NCBI RefSeq assembly: GCF_009176975.1
Contig: NZ_WEZG01000001.1
Coordinates: 372,001 to 436,000, forward strand
DNA length: 64,000 nucleotides
Direction: 5' to 3'
Source of the DNA: Aureimonas psammosilenae
GTDB taxonomy: Bacteria > Pseudomonadota > Alphaproteobacteria > Rhizobiales > Rhizobiaceae
Below the pieces are notes generated by a model. It ran no database searches. It was not told where the DNA came from and was given only the letters and a program-made list of their open reading frames with translations. The first letter of the stretch is position 1. Each line of letters opens with the position of its first letter. Both the position numbers and the translations under genes were made by a program. Positions 44,316 to 53,239 of the stretch are shown piece after piece.

Positions 44316-45221
44316 CTACCCCTGAAGGGTCGGGTTTGAGGCTTCTTCGCGTATCCATCGGCGGAAGGCGGCCAGCGGCGGATAGGATGTCCGGGTCACA
44401 GAACAGGCGAGATAATAGCGTTCGGTGCTTTCCATCGGGAGGGGGAGGGCGCGCACGAGATCGCCGCGCCGGATGTCGTCCTCGATCAGGAATTCAGGCA
44501 GAAGCGCGACGCCGAGGTTGGACACGGCGGCCTGCGCAGCCGTCGCGAACTGGTCGAACAGCATGCCGCGCAAGGGGCCGGGACTCGCCTTCTGAAGATC
44601 GAACCAGCGCTCCCAGGCGTCGGGACGCGAGGCGAGATGAAGAAGGGGCGCGGCGAGAAGATCGGCCGGTTGCCCGAAGCCGAAGCGCTCCGCCAGTTGC
44701 GGGCTGCAGGCCGGCACCACCGTTTCGCTCATCAGAAGATCGAGTTCGGCCCCCGGCCAGTCGGCGGCGCCGAAATGGATCGCGGCGTCCAGCGCTTCCA
44801 GCCTGAAATCGAACGGCGACAGCCGCGTCGTCAGATTGAAGGTGATGCCCGGATGGAGCTTGAGGAAGGCCGGCAGGCGAGGGGCCAGCCAGCGCGTTCC
44901 GAAGGTTGGCAGAATGGCGAGGTTGAGGGTGCCGCCTCCCGGATTGGCGCGAAAGGCGAGCGTCGCCCCGGCGATGCGCCCGAGCGCTTCGCGCACCTCG
45001 CGCGCATAGGCCTCGCCCGCCACCGTGAGGCGCACCGACTGCCGCTCGCGAACAAAGAGTTCCGCCCCCAAGAGTTCTTCCAGGGCGCGGATCTGGCGGC
45101 TGACCGCGCTTTGCGTCAGATTGATCTCGGCCCCGGCCGCCGTGAAGCTTTGCAGCCGCGCCGCCGCCTCGAAGGCGCGCAAGAGCGACATGGAAGGCAG
45201 GAAGCGGCGCGCGACGGCCAT
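44316..45221 (-). CDS. LysR-family regulator (GcvA-like), divergent from lysine catabolic operon
   Basis: This 301-residue LysR regulator has the GcvA-like N-terminus (FLPSMSLLRAFEAAARLQSFTAAGAEINLTQSAVSRQIRALE, given here as the HTH of residues 8-45) and an effector domain (FGTRWLAPRLPAFLKLHPGI). ATG 45221 is preferred over a TTG at 45233. A palindrome lies directly upstream. It is divergent from the 2-oxoadipate enzyme gene and is its likely activator; a lysine-pathway intermediate would be the inferred effector. Confidence 0.87.
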   Translation of the reverse strand: MAVARRFLPSMSLLRAFEAAARLQSFTAAGAEINLTQSAVSRQIRALEELLGAELFVRERQSVRLTVAGEAYAREVREALGRIAGATLAFRANPGGGTLNLAILPTFGTRWLAPRLPAFLKLHPGITFNLTTRLSPFDFRLEALDAAIHFGAADWPGAELDLLMSETVVPACSPQLAERFGFGQPADLLAAPLLHLASRPDAWERWFDLQKASPGPLRGMLFDQFATAAQAAVSNLGVALLPEFLIEDDIRRGDLVRALPLPMESTERYYLACSVTRTSYPPLAAFRRWIREEASNPTLQG

Positions 45222-45222
45222 G

Positions 45223-45241
45223 TCATTCCACAACCGAATGA
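45223..45241. promoter_or_regulatory. LysR-type palindrome in lysR/hglS spacer
   Basis: TCATTC (45223-45228) and GAATGA (45236-45241) are perfect inverted arms around a 7-base spacer (T-N-A style LysR box), directly before the regulator's ATG. It suggests autorepression together with activation of the rightward operon. Confidence 0.5.
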
Positions 45242-45355
45242 TGTCAGATAAAATCTTCGTTTGCAGAACTGCGTTGCCTCGTCAAACCTCATGCCAAACT
45301 CGCATGGATTTCCGCCTCGCCGGATGCGATCCCCGTTTCGGAGCGTGATGCGCCC

Positions 45356-46771
45356 ATGACCTCTTCGAGCCCCGCCGCCCCCGGCTTCGTGTCGACGGAT
45401 CACGTCCGCACCCTGTTCTCGCGCGCGATGTCGGAAATGTATCGCCAGGAGGTCCCGCAATACGGGACGCTCATGGAACTGGTGCGCGACGTCAATGCCG
45501 GCGTTCTCGCGCGCGATCCCGCCCTGAAGGCCGATCTGGAACGGGCCGACGAATTGGAGCGGCTCGATCTGGAGCGCCACGGCGCGATCCGCCTTGGTAC
45601 GGCGCAGGAACTTTTCACCATCCGCCGCTTGTTCGCGGTGATGGGCATGGAGCCGGTCGGCTATTACGATCTTTCGGTGGCGGGCGTGCCTGTTCATTCC
45701 ACCGCCTTCCGGCCGGTGGCCGATGCGGCCCTGTCGCGCAATCCCTTCCGCGTCTTCACCTCGCTTCTGCGGCTCGAACTGATCGAGGACGAAGCTTTGC
45801 GCGAGGAGGCCGCCGCCATTCTTTCGCGCCGGCAAATCTTCACCAGCCGCGCTCTCGAACTCATCGACCTCCACGAGCGCCAAGGTGGCCTCACCGACGA
45901 TCAAGCGCAGGAATTCGTGCGCGAGGCTCTGGAAACTTTCCGCTGGCACGGGGAAGCGACGGTGGATGCCGCGACCTACAAGAAGCTTCACGACGCGCAC
46001 CGGCTGATCGCCGACGTCGTGTCTTTCAAGGGTCCACATATCAACCATCTGACGCCGCGCACCCTCGATATCGACGAGGTGCAGACCGGCATGCCGGCGC
46101 GCGACATCGCCGCCAAGGCCGTGGTGGAAGGGCCGCCGACGCGCGCCTGCCCGATCCTCCTTCGCCAAACGAGCTTCAAGGCGCTGGAAGAGCCCATCCG
46201 CTTTCGAGGCGGCGACGGCGAGGCGGCCGGCACCCACACGGCGCGTTTCGGCGAGATCGAACAGCGCGGCATCGCGCTGACGAGAAAGGGCCGGACGCTC
46301 TACGACGACCTTCTCCAATCGGTGCGCGAGATCGGCGGCGCGGGAAGCGCCGGGGCGGATTACGACACGCGCCTGGCGCAAACCTTCGCGACCTTTCCCG
46401 ACACCTACAACGAGATCCGCCGGCAGGGCCTCGGCTTCTTCCGGTATCGCTTGGGCGCGACGGGGGGCGGCATCACCGGACCGCTGGATTCTGAGGCGCT
46501 CGACCGGCTGGTGTCGGAAGGCCGCGTCCTCGCCGACCCGATCGTCTACGAGGACTTCCTGCCCGTCAGCGCGGCGGGCATCTTCCAGTCCAATCTCGGC
46601 GGCACGGAGCAGCGCGCCTATGCCGGCAATGCGAGCCGCGCCGCCTTCGCCGAAGCGCTCGGCGCTGAGCCCGCCGACGAGTTCGTGCTCTACGAGGAGG
46701 CCGAGACCCGCTCGATCGAGGCTCTCGAAGCCGAACTCGGCGTGGCCGGCCGACAGGCTGCGGCGGAATAA
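45356..46771 (+). CDS. hglS: 2-oxoadipate dioxygenase/decarboxylase (HglS, DUF1338 family)
   Basis: This Fe(II)-dependent enzyme converts 2-oxoadipate to D-2-hydroxyglutarate in lysine breakdown. The 471 residues keep the metal and substrate pattern known for HglS: H75 and R79 in LERHGAIRLG, H231 in GPHINHLTPRTLDID, and a Glu at about 300 in ARFGEIEQRG. It is the first gene of a run with a FAD oxidase, an ALDH7-type dehydrogenase and an M20 hydrolase. Together with these it gives most of the pipecolate/2-aminoadipate route. The mapping of residues is from memory of the Pseudomonas enzyme. Confidence 0.87.
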   Translation: MTSSSPAAPGFVSTDHVRTLFSRAMSEMYRQEVPQYGTLMELVRDVNAGVLARDPALKADLERADELERLDLERHGAIRLGTAQELFTIRRLFAVMGMEPVGYYDLSVAGVPVHSTAFRPVADAALSRNPFRVFTSLLRLELIEDEALREEAAAILSRRQIFTSRALELIDLHERQGGLTDDQAQEFVREALETFRWHGEATVDAATYKKLHDAHRLIADVVSFKGPHINHLTPRTLDIDEVQTGMPARDIAAKAVVEGPPTRACPILLRQTSFKALEEPIRFRGGDGEAAGTHTARFGEIEQRGIALTRKGRTLYDDLLQSVREIGGAGSAGADYDTRLAQTFATFPDTYNEIRRQGLGFFRYRLGATGGGITGPLDSEALDRLVSEGRVLADPIVYEDFLPVSAAGIFQSNLGGTEQRAYAGNASRAAFAEALGAEPADEFVLYEEAETRSIEALEAELGVAGRQAAAE

Positions 46772-46798
46772 GCGTCGAAGAGTCGGGAGGCTCGTCCG

Positions 46799-48085
46799 GT
46801 GAAGAACGATCCGCGCAGTCACGGCCTTTGGGAGCGCTCGGCATCCCCGGCCCCCGCGACCACGGTCCTCGATCGCGAGATCCATGTGGACGTCGCGGTG
46901 ATCGGCGCGGGCTATACCGGGCTTTCGGCAGCCCTGCATCTTGCCGAAGCGGGGCGCGGCGTCGCGGTTCTGGAAGCCGAGGAGATCGGCTTCGGCGGAT
47001 CGGGTCGCAATGTCGGCCTCGTGAATGCCGGCATGTGGGTGATGCCGGACGACGTGCCGGCCGCGCTCGGAGAAACGCATGGCGAACGCTTGTTGCAGGT
47101 TCTGGGCGATGGCCCCCGCGCCGTGTTCGACCTCGTGGAACGCCATCGGATCGACTGCGAGGTGGAAACGCAAGGAACGCTGCACTGCGCCGTCGGCGAA
47201 AAGGGGCTTCGCGAGTTGAAGGACCGCGCTCGCCAATGGCAGGCGAGGGGCGTGGCGGTGGAACTCCTCAGCCCCGACGAGACCGCCGCCAAGGTCGGCA
47301 GCCGTGCTTACTCCGGTGCGCTTCTCGACCACCGCGCGGGCACGATCCAGCCACTGAGCTATGCGCGGGGGCTCGGCCATGCGGCGCTCCAAGCCGGTGC
47401 GCGGATCTTCACCCGAAGTCCTGTCACGGCGGCGCGGCACGAGAACGGCGCATGGATGCTCGACGCCGGCAACGGGGGGCGGGTGCGCGCGCCCCGGATC
47501 GTGCTGGCGACCGACGCCTATGGGGCGGGCGTCTTTCCGGAAGTTCGGGAAGAGCAGGTCCACCTGCCTTATTTCAACCTCGCCACGAAGCCGCTCAGTG
47601 ACAACCTTCGCCACTCCATCCTGCCCGAGCGCCAAGGGGCGTGGGATACGGAGGAAATCCTGTCCTCCTTCCGCTTCGACCGCGCCGGACGGCTCGTCTT
47701 CGGATCGGTCGGCGCGCTTCGCGGGTTCGGCGCTTCCATTCATCGCAATTGGGGGCGGCGCGCGATGACGAAGCTCTTTCCCCAGCTCGACGGGGTCGGC
47801 TTCGAGATGGAATGGTACGGCAAGATCGGCATGACGCAGAACAGCCTGCCGCGCTTCCATCGACCGGCCACGCACGTTTATTCCTTCAGCGGCTTCAACG
47901 GCCGGGGCATCGCGCCGGGCACCGTGTTCGGCCGTCTTCTCGCCGACCTCATCCTCGGGCGCATCGCGGTGGAGGACCTGCCGCTACCCGAAACAGTGGC
48001 CGAGCCGGTGCGCTTCCGCAAAAGCCGCGAGGCCTGGTACGAGATCGGCTCGCAGCTCGCCCACGCAACAAGCGCCCGGCGCTAG
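46799..48085 (+). CDS. FAD-dependent oxidoreductase (L-pipecolate oxidase-like, AmaA-type)
   Basis: This DAO-family flavoprotein of 428 residues has the Rossmann motif VAVIGAGYTGLSAALHLAEAG at about residues 33-53 and the FAD-contact segment GFGGSGRNVGLVNAGMW, plus the C-terminal FSGFNGRGIAPGTVFGRLLAD. Such proteins oxidise amines or imino acids. Placement between hglS and an aminoadipate-semialdehyde dehydrogenase gene points to L-pipecolate oxidation (AmaA). The start is GTG 46799, 28 bases after hglS. Other substrates such as glycine derivatives are possible on sequence alone. Confidence 0.82.
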   Translation: MKNDPRSHGLWERSASPAPATTVLDREIHVDVAVIGAGYTGLSAALHLAEAGRGVAVLEAEEIGFGGSGRNVGLVNAGMWVMPDDVPAALGETHGERLLQVLGDGPRAVFDLVERHRIDCEVETQGTLHCAVGEKGLRELKDRARQWQARGVAVELLSPDETAAKVGSRAYSGALLDHRAGTIQPLSYARGLGHAALQAGARIFTRSPVTAARHENGAWMLDAGNGGRVRAPRIVLATDAYGAGVFPEVREEQVHLPYFNLATKPLSDNLRHSILPERQGAWDTEEILSSFRFDRAGRLVFGSVGALRGFGASIHRNWGRRAMTKLFPQLDGVGFEMEWYGKIGMTQNSLPRFHRPATHVYSFSGFNGRGIAPGTVFGRLLADLILGRIAVEDLPLPETVAEPVRFRKSREAWYEIGSQLAHATSARR

Positions 48086-48127
48086 AAGCGGCAAAACCGC
48101 CGCCACGTCCGACCATCAGGAGATATC

Positions 48128-49681
48128 ATGCCGCAAACCGCCAGCGCCGCCTCGCTCGAACAAGAGACCGCCGCGATCCTGCGCTCCCTCGGCCTCGAAG
48201 ACGCGCGGTTCACCGGCGGCGCGCGGGCCGTGCGCTCGCCGATCACCGGCGAGACGATCGCGCGCGTGCCCGAAACCACGCCGGACGCGGCGCGCGAGAC
48301 CATCGCGCGCTCGACCGCCGCCTTTCTTCAATGGCGTCTGATGCCGGCGCCGCGCCGCGGGGAGCTCGTGCGGCTGCTCGGCGAGGAACTGCGCGCCAAC
48401 AGGCAAGCGCTCGGCCGGCTCGTGACGATCGAGGCCGGCAAGGTCGTTTCCGAAGGCCTCGGCGAGGTTCAGGAAATGATCGACATCTGCGACTTTGCGG
48501 TGGGCCTGTCGCGCCAGCTTTATGGCCTCACGATGCCGTCCGAGCGCGCCGACCACCGTCTGGCCGAGCAATGGCACCCGATCGGCCCGGTCGGCATCAT
48601 CTCGGCCTTCAACTTCCCCGTCGCCGTCTGGTCGTGGAACGCGGCGCTGGCGCTCGTCTGCGGCAATCCGGTGATCTGGAAGCCCTCCGAGAAAACGCCG
48701 CTGACGGCGCTGGCGACGCAGGCGATCTTCGAGAAAGCCGTGGCGCGCTTCGGCGCGGACGCGCCCGCCGACCTGTCGACGCTCCTCATCGGCGATGCCG
48801 GCACCGGCGAAGTGCTGGTGGAGGACGCGCGCGTTCCCGTGGTTTCCGCCACCGGCTCGACCCGCATGGGCCGCATCGTCGGGGTCAAGGTCGCCGCGCG
48901 CTTCGGCCGCTCCATCCTGGAACTCGGCGGCAACAACGCGTCCATCGTCACGCCTTCGGCCGATCTCGATCTGACGTTGCGCGCCGTCGCCTTCGGTGCG
49001 ATGGGCACCGCCGGCCAGCGCTGCACGACGCTCCGCCGTTTGATCGTGCATGAAAGCGTCCATGACGAGCTGGTGGAAAAGCTAAAACGTGTTTATGCCA
49101 CCATCTCGGTCGGCTCGCCGGTGGCGAGCGAAGCGCTTGTCGGCCCGCTGGTAGACCAAGCCGCCTTCGAAGGCATGGCACGCGCGCTCGAAGCCGCGAA
49201 AGCGGCGGGCGGTACGGTGCAGGGCGGCGAGCGTGTGGACGTCAACGGCGCGGACTCCTTCTATGTCCGCCCGGCGCTCGTCACCATGCCCGAGCAGGTC
49301 GGGCCGGTGGTGGAGGAGACCTTCGCGCCGATCCTTTACGTCCTGAAATACGCGACGTTGGAGGAAGCCATCGCGCTGCAGAACGGTGTGCCGCAGGGCC
49401 TGTCCTCCTCGATCTTCGCCACCGACATCCGCGATGTCGAGCGCTTCCTATCAGTGGCGGGATCCGATTGCGGCATCGCCAACGTCAATATGGGACCCTC
49501 CGGCGCGGAGATCGGCGGTGCCTTCGGCGGAGAAAAGGAGACCGGCGGCGGGCGCGAATCGGGCTCGGACGCCTGGAAGGCCTATATGCGCCGGCAGACC
49601 AACGCGGTGAACTACGGCCGCTCCCTGCCGCTGGCGCAAGGGGTGAAGTTCGACGTCGACGGCGGCTCGGCCGAGGCCTGA
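48128..49681 (+). CDS. amaB: ALDH7-type 2-aminoadipate-6-semialdehyde / piperideine-6-carboxylate dehydrogenase (AmaB-like)
   Basis: This NAD-dependent aldehyde dehydrogenase has 517 residues. It shows HPIGPVGIISAFNFPVAVWSW, the cofactor region GSTRMGRIVGVKVA, the general base Glu in ILELGGNN and the nucleophile Cys in MGTAGQRCTTLRR. The C-terminal part (SGSDAWKAYMRRQTNAVNYG) is typical of the antiquitin/ALDH7 group, which oxidises 2-aminoadipate semialdehyde to 2-aminoadipate. It follows the FAD oxidase by 42 bases in the same operon, the same order of steps as in pipecolate catabolism. Confidence 0.9.
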   Translation: MPQTASAASLEQETAAILRSLGLEDARFTGGARAVRSPITGETIARVPETTPDAARETIARSTAAFLQWRLMPAPRRGELVRLLGEELRANRQALGRLVTIEAGKVVSEGLGEVQEMIDICDFAVGLSRQLYGLTMPSERADHRLAEQWHPIGPVGIISAFNFPVAVWSWNAALALVCGNPVIWKPSEKTPLTALATQAIFEKAVARFGADAPADLSTLLIGDAGTGEVLVEDARVPVVSATGSTRMGRIVGVKVAARFGRSILELGGNNASIVTPSADLDLTLRAVAFGAMGTAGQRCTTLRRLIVHESVHDELVEKLKRVYATISVGSPVASEALVGPLVDQAAFEGMARALEAAKAAGGTVQGGERVDVNGADSFYVRPALVTMPEQVGPVVEETFAPILYVLKYATLEEAIALQNGVPQGLSSSIFATDIRDVERFLSVAGSDCGIANVNMGPSGAEIGGAFGGEKETGGGRESGSDAWKAYMRRQTNAVNYGRSLPLAQGVKFDVDGGSAEA

Positions 49682-49702
49682 GGGCGGGACAGGAGATCGC
49701 GC

Positions 49703-50857
49703 ATGGCCTTCGACATTCGGGATATCGGCGAGGCGATCGACTTTCGTCGCGAGCTTCATCGACATCCCGAGCTGTCGGGCGAGGAGGCGAAGACGGCCGC
49801 CGCCGTGCTAAGCCGGCTCGCCGAACAAGAGCCGGACCGGCTTTTGTCCGGGCTCGGCGGTCATGGCGTCGCCGCCGTTTTCGAAGGAGCGGCGGCGGGA
49901 CCGACGGTTCTCCTGCGAAGCGAACTCGACGCGCTGCCGATCCAGGAGATCGGCGCAATCGAGCATCGCTCGCAGATCGAGAACAAGGGTCACCTTTGCG
50001 GTCATGACGGCCATTCGGCGATCCTGACGCTGGTGGGCACCGAACTCGCGCGCCGAAGGCCGCAGCGGGGGCGGGTGGTGCTTTTGTTCCAGCCGGCGGA
50101 GGAAACGGGAGCCGGGGCCGACGCCGTGATCGCCGATCCGGCCTTCGCGCAGATCAAGCCGGACTATGCGCTGTCGCTTCATAACCTGCCGGGCCTACCC
50201 TTCGGCGAAGTCGCCTTGCGGGAAGGGCCGGTCAACTGCGCCTCGCGCGGGCTGCGGGTCGAACTCCGTGGCCGCACGGCCCATGCGTCGATGCCGCAGG
50301 ACGGCGTGTCGCCGATGGGCGCAATGGCCCGACTGATGCCGGCGCTGACGGCTTTGGGCGCGGGCGGGCCGCTCCGCGACGGCTTCCGGCTCGTCACCGT
50401 CACTCACGCGCGCCTCGGCGAGCCCGCCTTCGGGATCGCGCCGGGACATGGTGAGATCTGGGCGACGCTGCGCACGCTCCAGGACGAAGCCATGCAGGGT
50501 CTCGTCGCCGAGGCCGAAGCGATCGCGGTGGCGGTGGCCCGCGGGGCGGGGCTCGATTGCGCCATGTCCTATCACGACATCTTCCGGCACTGCGACAACC
50601 ACCCGGAAGCCGTCGCCCTTCTGCGCCGCGCGCTGGATGGCGAAGGGATCGCGCACCGTCCCGGCGAGCCGATCTATCCGTCGGAGGATTTCGGCCGTTT
50701 CGCCGATGTTTCGAAGTCGGCGATGTTCTTTCTCGGCGCGGGCATCGACCATCCGAGGCTCCACAACCCGGACTACGATTTTCCCGACGATCTCCTCGCG
50801 GTCGGCGCGCGCGTCTTCCTGCGGGCCGTTCGCGAACTCCTCGGCTTCGATCATTGA
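49703..50857 (+). CDS. M20-family amidohydrolase/peptidase
   Basis: This metal-dependent amidohydrolase of the hippuricase/IAA-amino-acid hydrolase type has 384 residues. Metal motifs include FRRELHRHPELSGEE, CGHDGHSAIL, LFQPAEETGAGADAV and the C-terminal SEDFGRFADV; the dimerisation domain has RGRTAHASMPQDG. It is 21 bases after amaB, so it is probably in the lysine catabolic operon, perhaps releasing lysine-type intermediates from N-acylated forms. That role is inference. Confidence 0.87.
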   Translation: MAFDIRDIGEAIDFRRELHRHPELSGEEAKTAAAVLSRLAEQEPDRLLSGLGGHGVAAVFEGAAAGPTVLLRSELDALPIQEIGAIEHRSQIENKGHLCGHDGHSAILTLVGTELARRRPQRGRVVLLFQPAEETGAGADAVIADPAFAQIKPDYALSLHNLPGLPFGEVALREGPVNCASRGLRVELRGRTAHASMPQDGVSPMGAMARLMPALTALGAGGPLRDGFRLVTVTHARLGEPAFGIAPGHGEIWATLRTLQDEAMQGLVAEAEAIAVAVARGAGLDCAMSYHDIFRHCDNHPEAVALLRRALDGEGIAHRPGEPIYPSEDFGRFADVSKSAMFFLGAGIDHPRLHNPDYDFPDDLLAVGARVFLRAVRELLGFDH

Positions 50858-51060
50858 GAACCAGGCCGATCGGGCCGCAATCCGCTGTTCAAATCGCGCA
50901 TGGAATGAACTTCCCGCGCCGCGTCGGGCCCCAAGTCGTCTTCACGGACGAGGGGAGGGAGGTCGAAAGCGGGCCGCCGGACGCCATGTTCGGCCATCCA
51001 CGAAGCCCTCGGGCGAAGCGCTTCCTGTCGGGAGTGCTTTGAAGAAACGAAAGAGATGTC

Positions 51061-52068
51061 ATGACGTCGAAGGTTCAGTGGGGCGTGTTCTCCACCGCCC
51101 AGATCGGTCTCAACGCCGTGATCCCCGCCATGCTGAAGGGCGAGAAATCGACGGTCGCCGCTCTTGCCTCGCGCGACGGGGCAAAGGCGAAGGCGGCGGC
51201 CGACAGGCTCGGCATTGCCCGAGCCTACGGCTCCTACGAGGAGCTTCTGGCCGACCCGGAGATCGAGGCGATCTACAATCCGCTGCCGAACCATCTCCAC
51301 GTGCCCTGGACGATCAAGGCGCTGGAAGCCGGCAAGCACGTGCTTTGCGAGAAGCCGATCGCGATGAGCGCAGAAGAGGCCGGGCAACTGGTGGAAGCCT
51401 CGAAGCGCACCGGACGGCTCGTCGCCGAAGCCTTCATGGTGCGCCACCATCCGCAATGGCGGCGGGTGCGCGAACTGGTGGGGCAAGGTCGCATCGGCGA
51501 GGTGCGCGCCATCCACACGGTGTTTTCCTATTACCTCACCGACCCCGAGAACATCCGCAACCAGCCGGAGATCGGCGGCGGCGGGCTTTACGATATCGGC
51601 TGCTACGCGATCAACACGGCGCGCTTCGTGTTCGGCGCGGAGCCAAGCCGCGTCGTCGGCGCCTTCGACATCGATCCGGCCATGAAGACCGACCGGATGC
51701 TGACCGGCATCGCCGAGTTTTCCGGCAGCCGGCATCTCGGCTTCACCTGCGCCACGCAGCTCGTGCCGCGCCAGGCTGTCGAGGTGCTCGGCACGAAGGG
51801 TCGGATCGCGATCGAGATCCCCTTCAACGCGCCGAACGACCGGCCGGGGCGCATCGTCATCGACGACGGCCGCGACCTCGTCGGCGGCGGCGCCGAGGTC
51901 GTCGAGTTCCCGGTCATCGACCAGTACACGCTTCAGGGCGACGCCTTCTCGGCCGCCGTTCGTGGAGAGGCGCCGCTCGAATGGGGCATCGAGGACGCCG
52001 TTCTCAACATGCGCGTCATCGACGCCTTTTTCCGCTCCGGCCGCTCGAACGGCTGGGAGCGCCCCTGA
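51061..52068 (+). CDS. Gfo/Idh/MocA-family NAD(P)-dependent oxidoreductase
   Basis: This 335-residue dehydrogenase acts on sugars or polyols. The N-terminal Rossmann domain (about 1-120; GVFSTAQIGLNAVIPAML, LASRDGAKAKAAADRLG) is followed by the family motif CEKPIAMSAEEAGQLVEA and the C-terminal substrate domain with GGGGLYDIGCYAINTARFV, where the catalytic His/Asp/Lys region lies. The 203 bases upstream contain no better gene. Its neighbours (M20 hydrolase, efflux operon) do not reveal the substrate. Confidence 0.88.
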   Translation: MTSKVQWGVFSTAQIGLNAVIPAMLKGEKSTVAALASRDGAKAKAAADRLGIARAYGSYEELLADPEIEAIYNPLPNHLHVPWTIKALEAGKHVLCEKPIAMSAEEAGQLVEASKRTGRLVAEAFMVRHHPQWRRVRELVGQGRIGEVRAIHTVFSYYLTDPENIRNQPEIGGGGLYDIGCYAINTARFVFGAEPSRVVGAFDIDPAMKTDRMLTGIAEFSGSRHLGFTCATQLVPRQAVEVLGTKGRIAIEIPFNAPNDRPGRIVIDDGRDLVGGGAEVVEFPVIDQYTLQGDAFSAAVRGEAPLEWGIEDAVLNMRVIDAFFRSGRSNGWERP

Positions 52069-52171
52069 CGATACCCCACGGAAACACTGTTTCCATGGCC
52101 TCTTCCGTCCAGCCTCGCGTCCCGGCTGGCGGAGGCGGAATAGTCGCGGCGAATGATCGCTGAAAGGAAAA

Positions 52172-52199
52172 GGGCCGGCGGCACTGTCGCCTCGCCGGC
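52172..52199 (-). terminator. Intrinsic terminator of the tetR gene
   Basis: Arms GCCGGCG (52174-52180) and CGCCGGC (52193-52199) form the stem. On the minus strand it is followed by CCTTTTCCTTTC, just after the tetR stop at 52211. Confidence 0.65.
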
Positions 52200-52210
52200 T
52201 CGAACGGCCT

Positions 52211-52804
52211 TCACTTCGAAGCGCCGGACTCCACCGAGAAGGCCGCGATCGCGGACCGGGCACAGGTGGAGAAGCTGTGGCTCGGACCTTCCTGCCCGAG
52301 CGTCTGGCGGCTGACCCGCGCGCCTTCGATCAGAAGGCAAAGCATGTCGGCGAGCGCTTCGGCGCGGTGGATGCCGGCATCGGCGCAAAGCTGGCCGAGC
52401 CGCTGGCGCTGGTGGTTCTTGAACCCGACGATGGTAGTGCGCAGAAGCTCGGAGGCTTCGGGCAGCTCCACGGCGGCATTGGCGATCTCGCAGGCCTGAC
52501 CCTCGCGGATGCAGCCGTCGACCGCGTCGACCCAGGCGTCGAGTTGGGCCTTGGGGTCCGCGGGATGGGCCGCTTCGAGTTCGACCCAGCTTTTGTCGGC
52601 TTCGGTCGCCGCCTCGTTCAGGCAGGCGACGATGAGCTCGTCCTTGGACCGGAAGTGCCGGTAGAGCGTCATCTTGTTGGTGCCGGCATTCTCCGCGATC
52701 GCGTCGACGCCCGCGCCCCGGATTCCGCATCGGCGGAAGAGGTTTCGGGCCGTATCGAGAATGCGATCCCGCGGTCGTCCAAGGCCGCATGCTGCGTCCG
52801 TCAT
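52211..52804 (-). CDS. TetR-family repressor of the RND efflux operon
   Basis: This 197-residue regulator has the TetR HTH (RILDTARNLFRRCGIRGAGV; AIAENAGTNKMTLYRHFRSKDEL) and a helical ligand-binding domain, with a Tetr_C-like end (MLCLLIEGARVSRQTLG). It is divergent from a small ORF plus RND permease and adaptor genes, and the 170-base spacer has a perfect 10-base inverted repeat. It is expected to repress the efflux operon and itself until a toxic ligand binds. Confidence 0.9.
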   Translation of the reverse strand: MTDAACGLGRPRDRILDTARNLFRRCGIRGAGVDAIAENAGTNKMTLYRHFRSKDELIVACLNEAATEADKSWVELEAAHPADPKAQLDAWVDAVDGCIREGQACEIANAAVELPEASELLRTTIVGFKNHQRQRLGQLCADAGIHRAEALADMLCLLIEGARVSRQTLGQEGPSHSFSTCARSAIAAFSVESGASK

Positions 52805-52843
52805 CGAATCCTCAGACCTTGAAGGACGTTTGCGCTTGACGTC

Positions 52844-52890
52844 ATGTTACCGATCTGTCACCTGTCGATGTTACTAACCCGTAACATCGA
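52844..52890. promoter_or_regulatory. Tandem TetR operators
   Basis: A perfect operator TCGATGTTAC-TAACCC-GTAACATCGA occupies 52865-52890 (10-base arms, 6-base spacer). A degenerate copy (ATGTTAC-CGATCT-GTCACCT) lies 24 bases upstream at about 52844-52862. They are 40-82 bases from the tetR start and 85-130 bases from the small ORF start, ideal for divergent repression. Confidence 0.75.
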
Positions 52891-52974
52891 CTGAGCCTGT
52901 TCGCAAGATCGATATGGGCAAGCGGGAGCCGAACGCAAAGCGGTTCGGTGTGGGTCGAGGGAAAGGAGCCGAGA

Positions 52975-53208
52975 ATGTTTGACGCGAACTTCGAGCCGAC
53001 GATCGCCGAGATCATGAAGGAACCGGCCGTGCGCGCCCTGATGAGGGCCGACCGGGTGAACCCGAACGATTTCGAAGCGCGCCTGCGCTTCGTGTCGCAA
53101 GGCCCCGCTCGGCTGTCCGCGCCGAGCCTTCCCCGTCTTGCGCCGATCGACCGGCCGCGCTTCGCCGCCAAGGCGATGTCGGCCATCGCCGATCGCTGCT
53201 GCGGCTAA
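52975..53208 (+). CDS. Small protein of unknown function leading the efflux operon
   Basis: This 77-residue, basic protein has no signal peptide or membrane helix. AAAGGAG seven bases before ATG 52975 is a strong ribosome site. The N-terminal part (FEPTIAEIMKEPAVRALMRADRVNPNDFE) looks helical, the middle is Pro/Ser-rich and it ends in DRCCG with two cysteines. It lies between the TetR operator and the RND permease gene, so it is co-regulated with efflux. I do not recognise a family; a leader peptide function or a small regulator are possibilities. Confidence 0.65.
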   Translation: MFDANFEPTIAEIMKEPAVRALMRADRVNPNDFEARLRFVSQGPARLSAPSLPRLAPIDRPRFAAKAMSAIADRCCG

Positions 53209-53239
53209 GCTTCAAGCATTCCGAACGAGGGCACCAGCC

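Noticed and set aside
50905-51042. 45-codon open frame (MNFPRRVGPQ...) before the Gfo/Idh/MocA gene
   Set aside because: No ribosome site, biased composition and no recognisable feature; it lies in a GC-rich spacer where chance frames are frequent.
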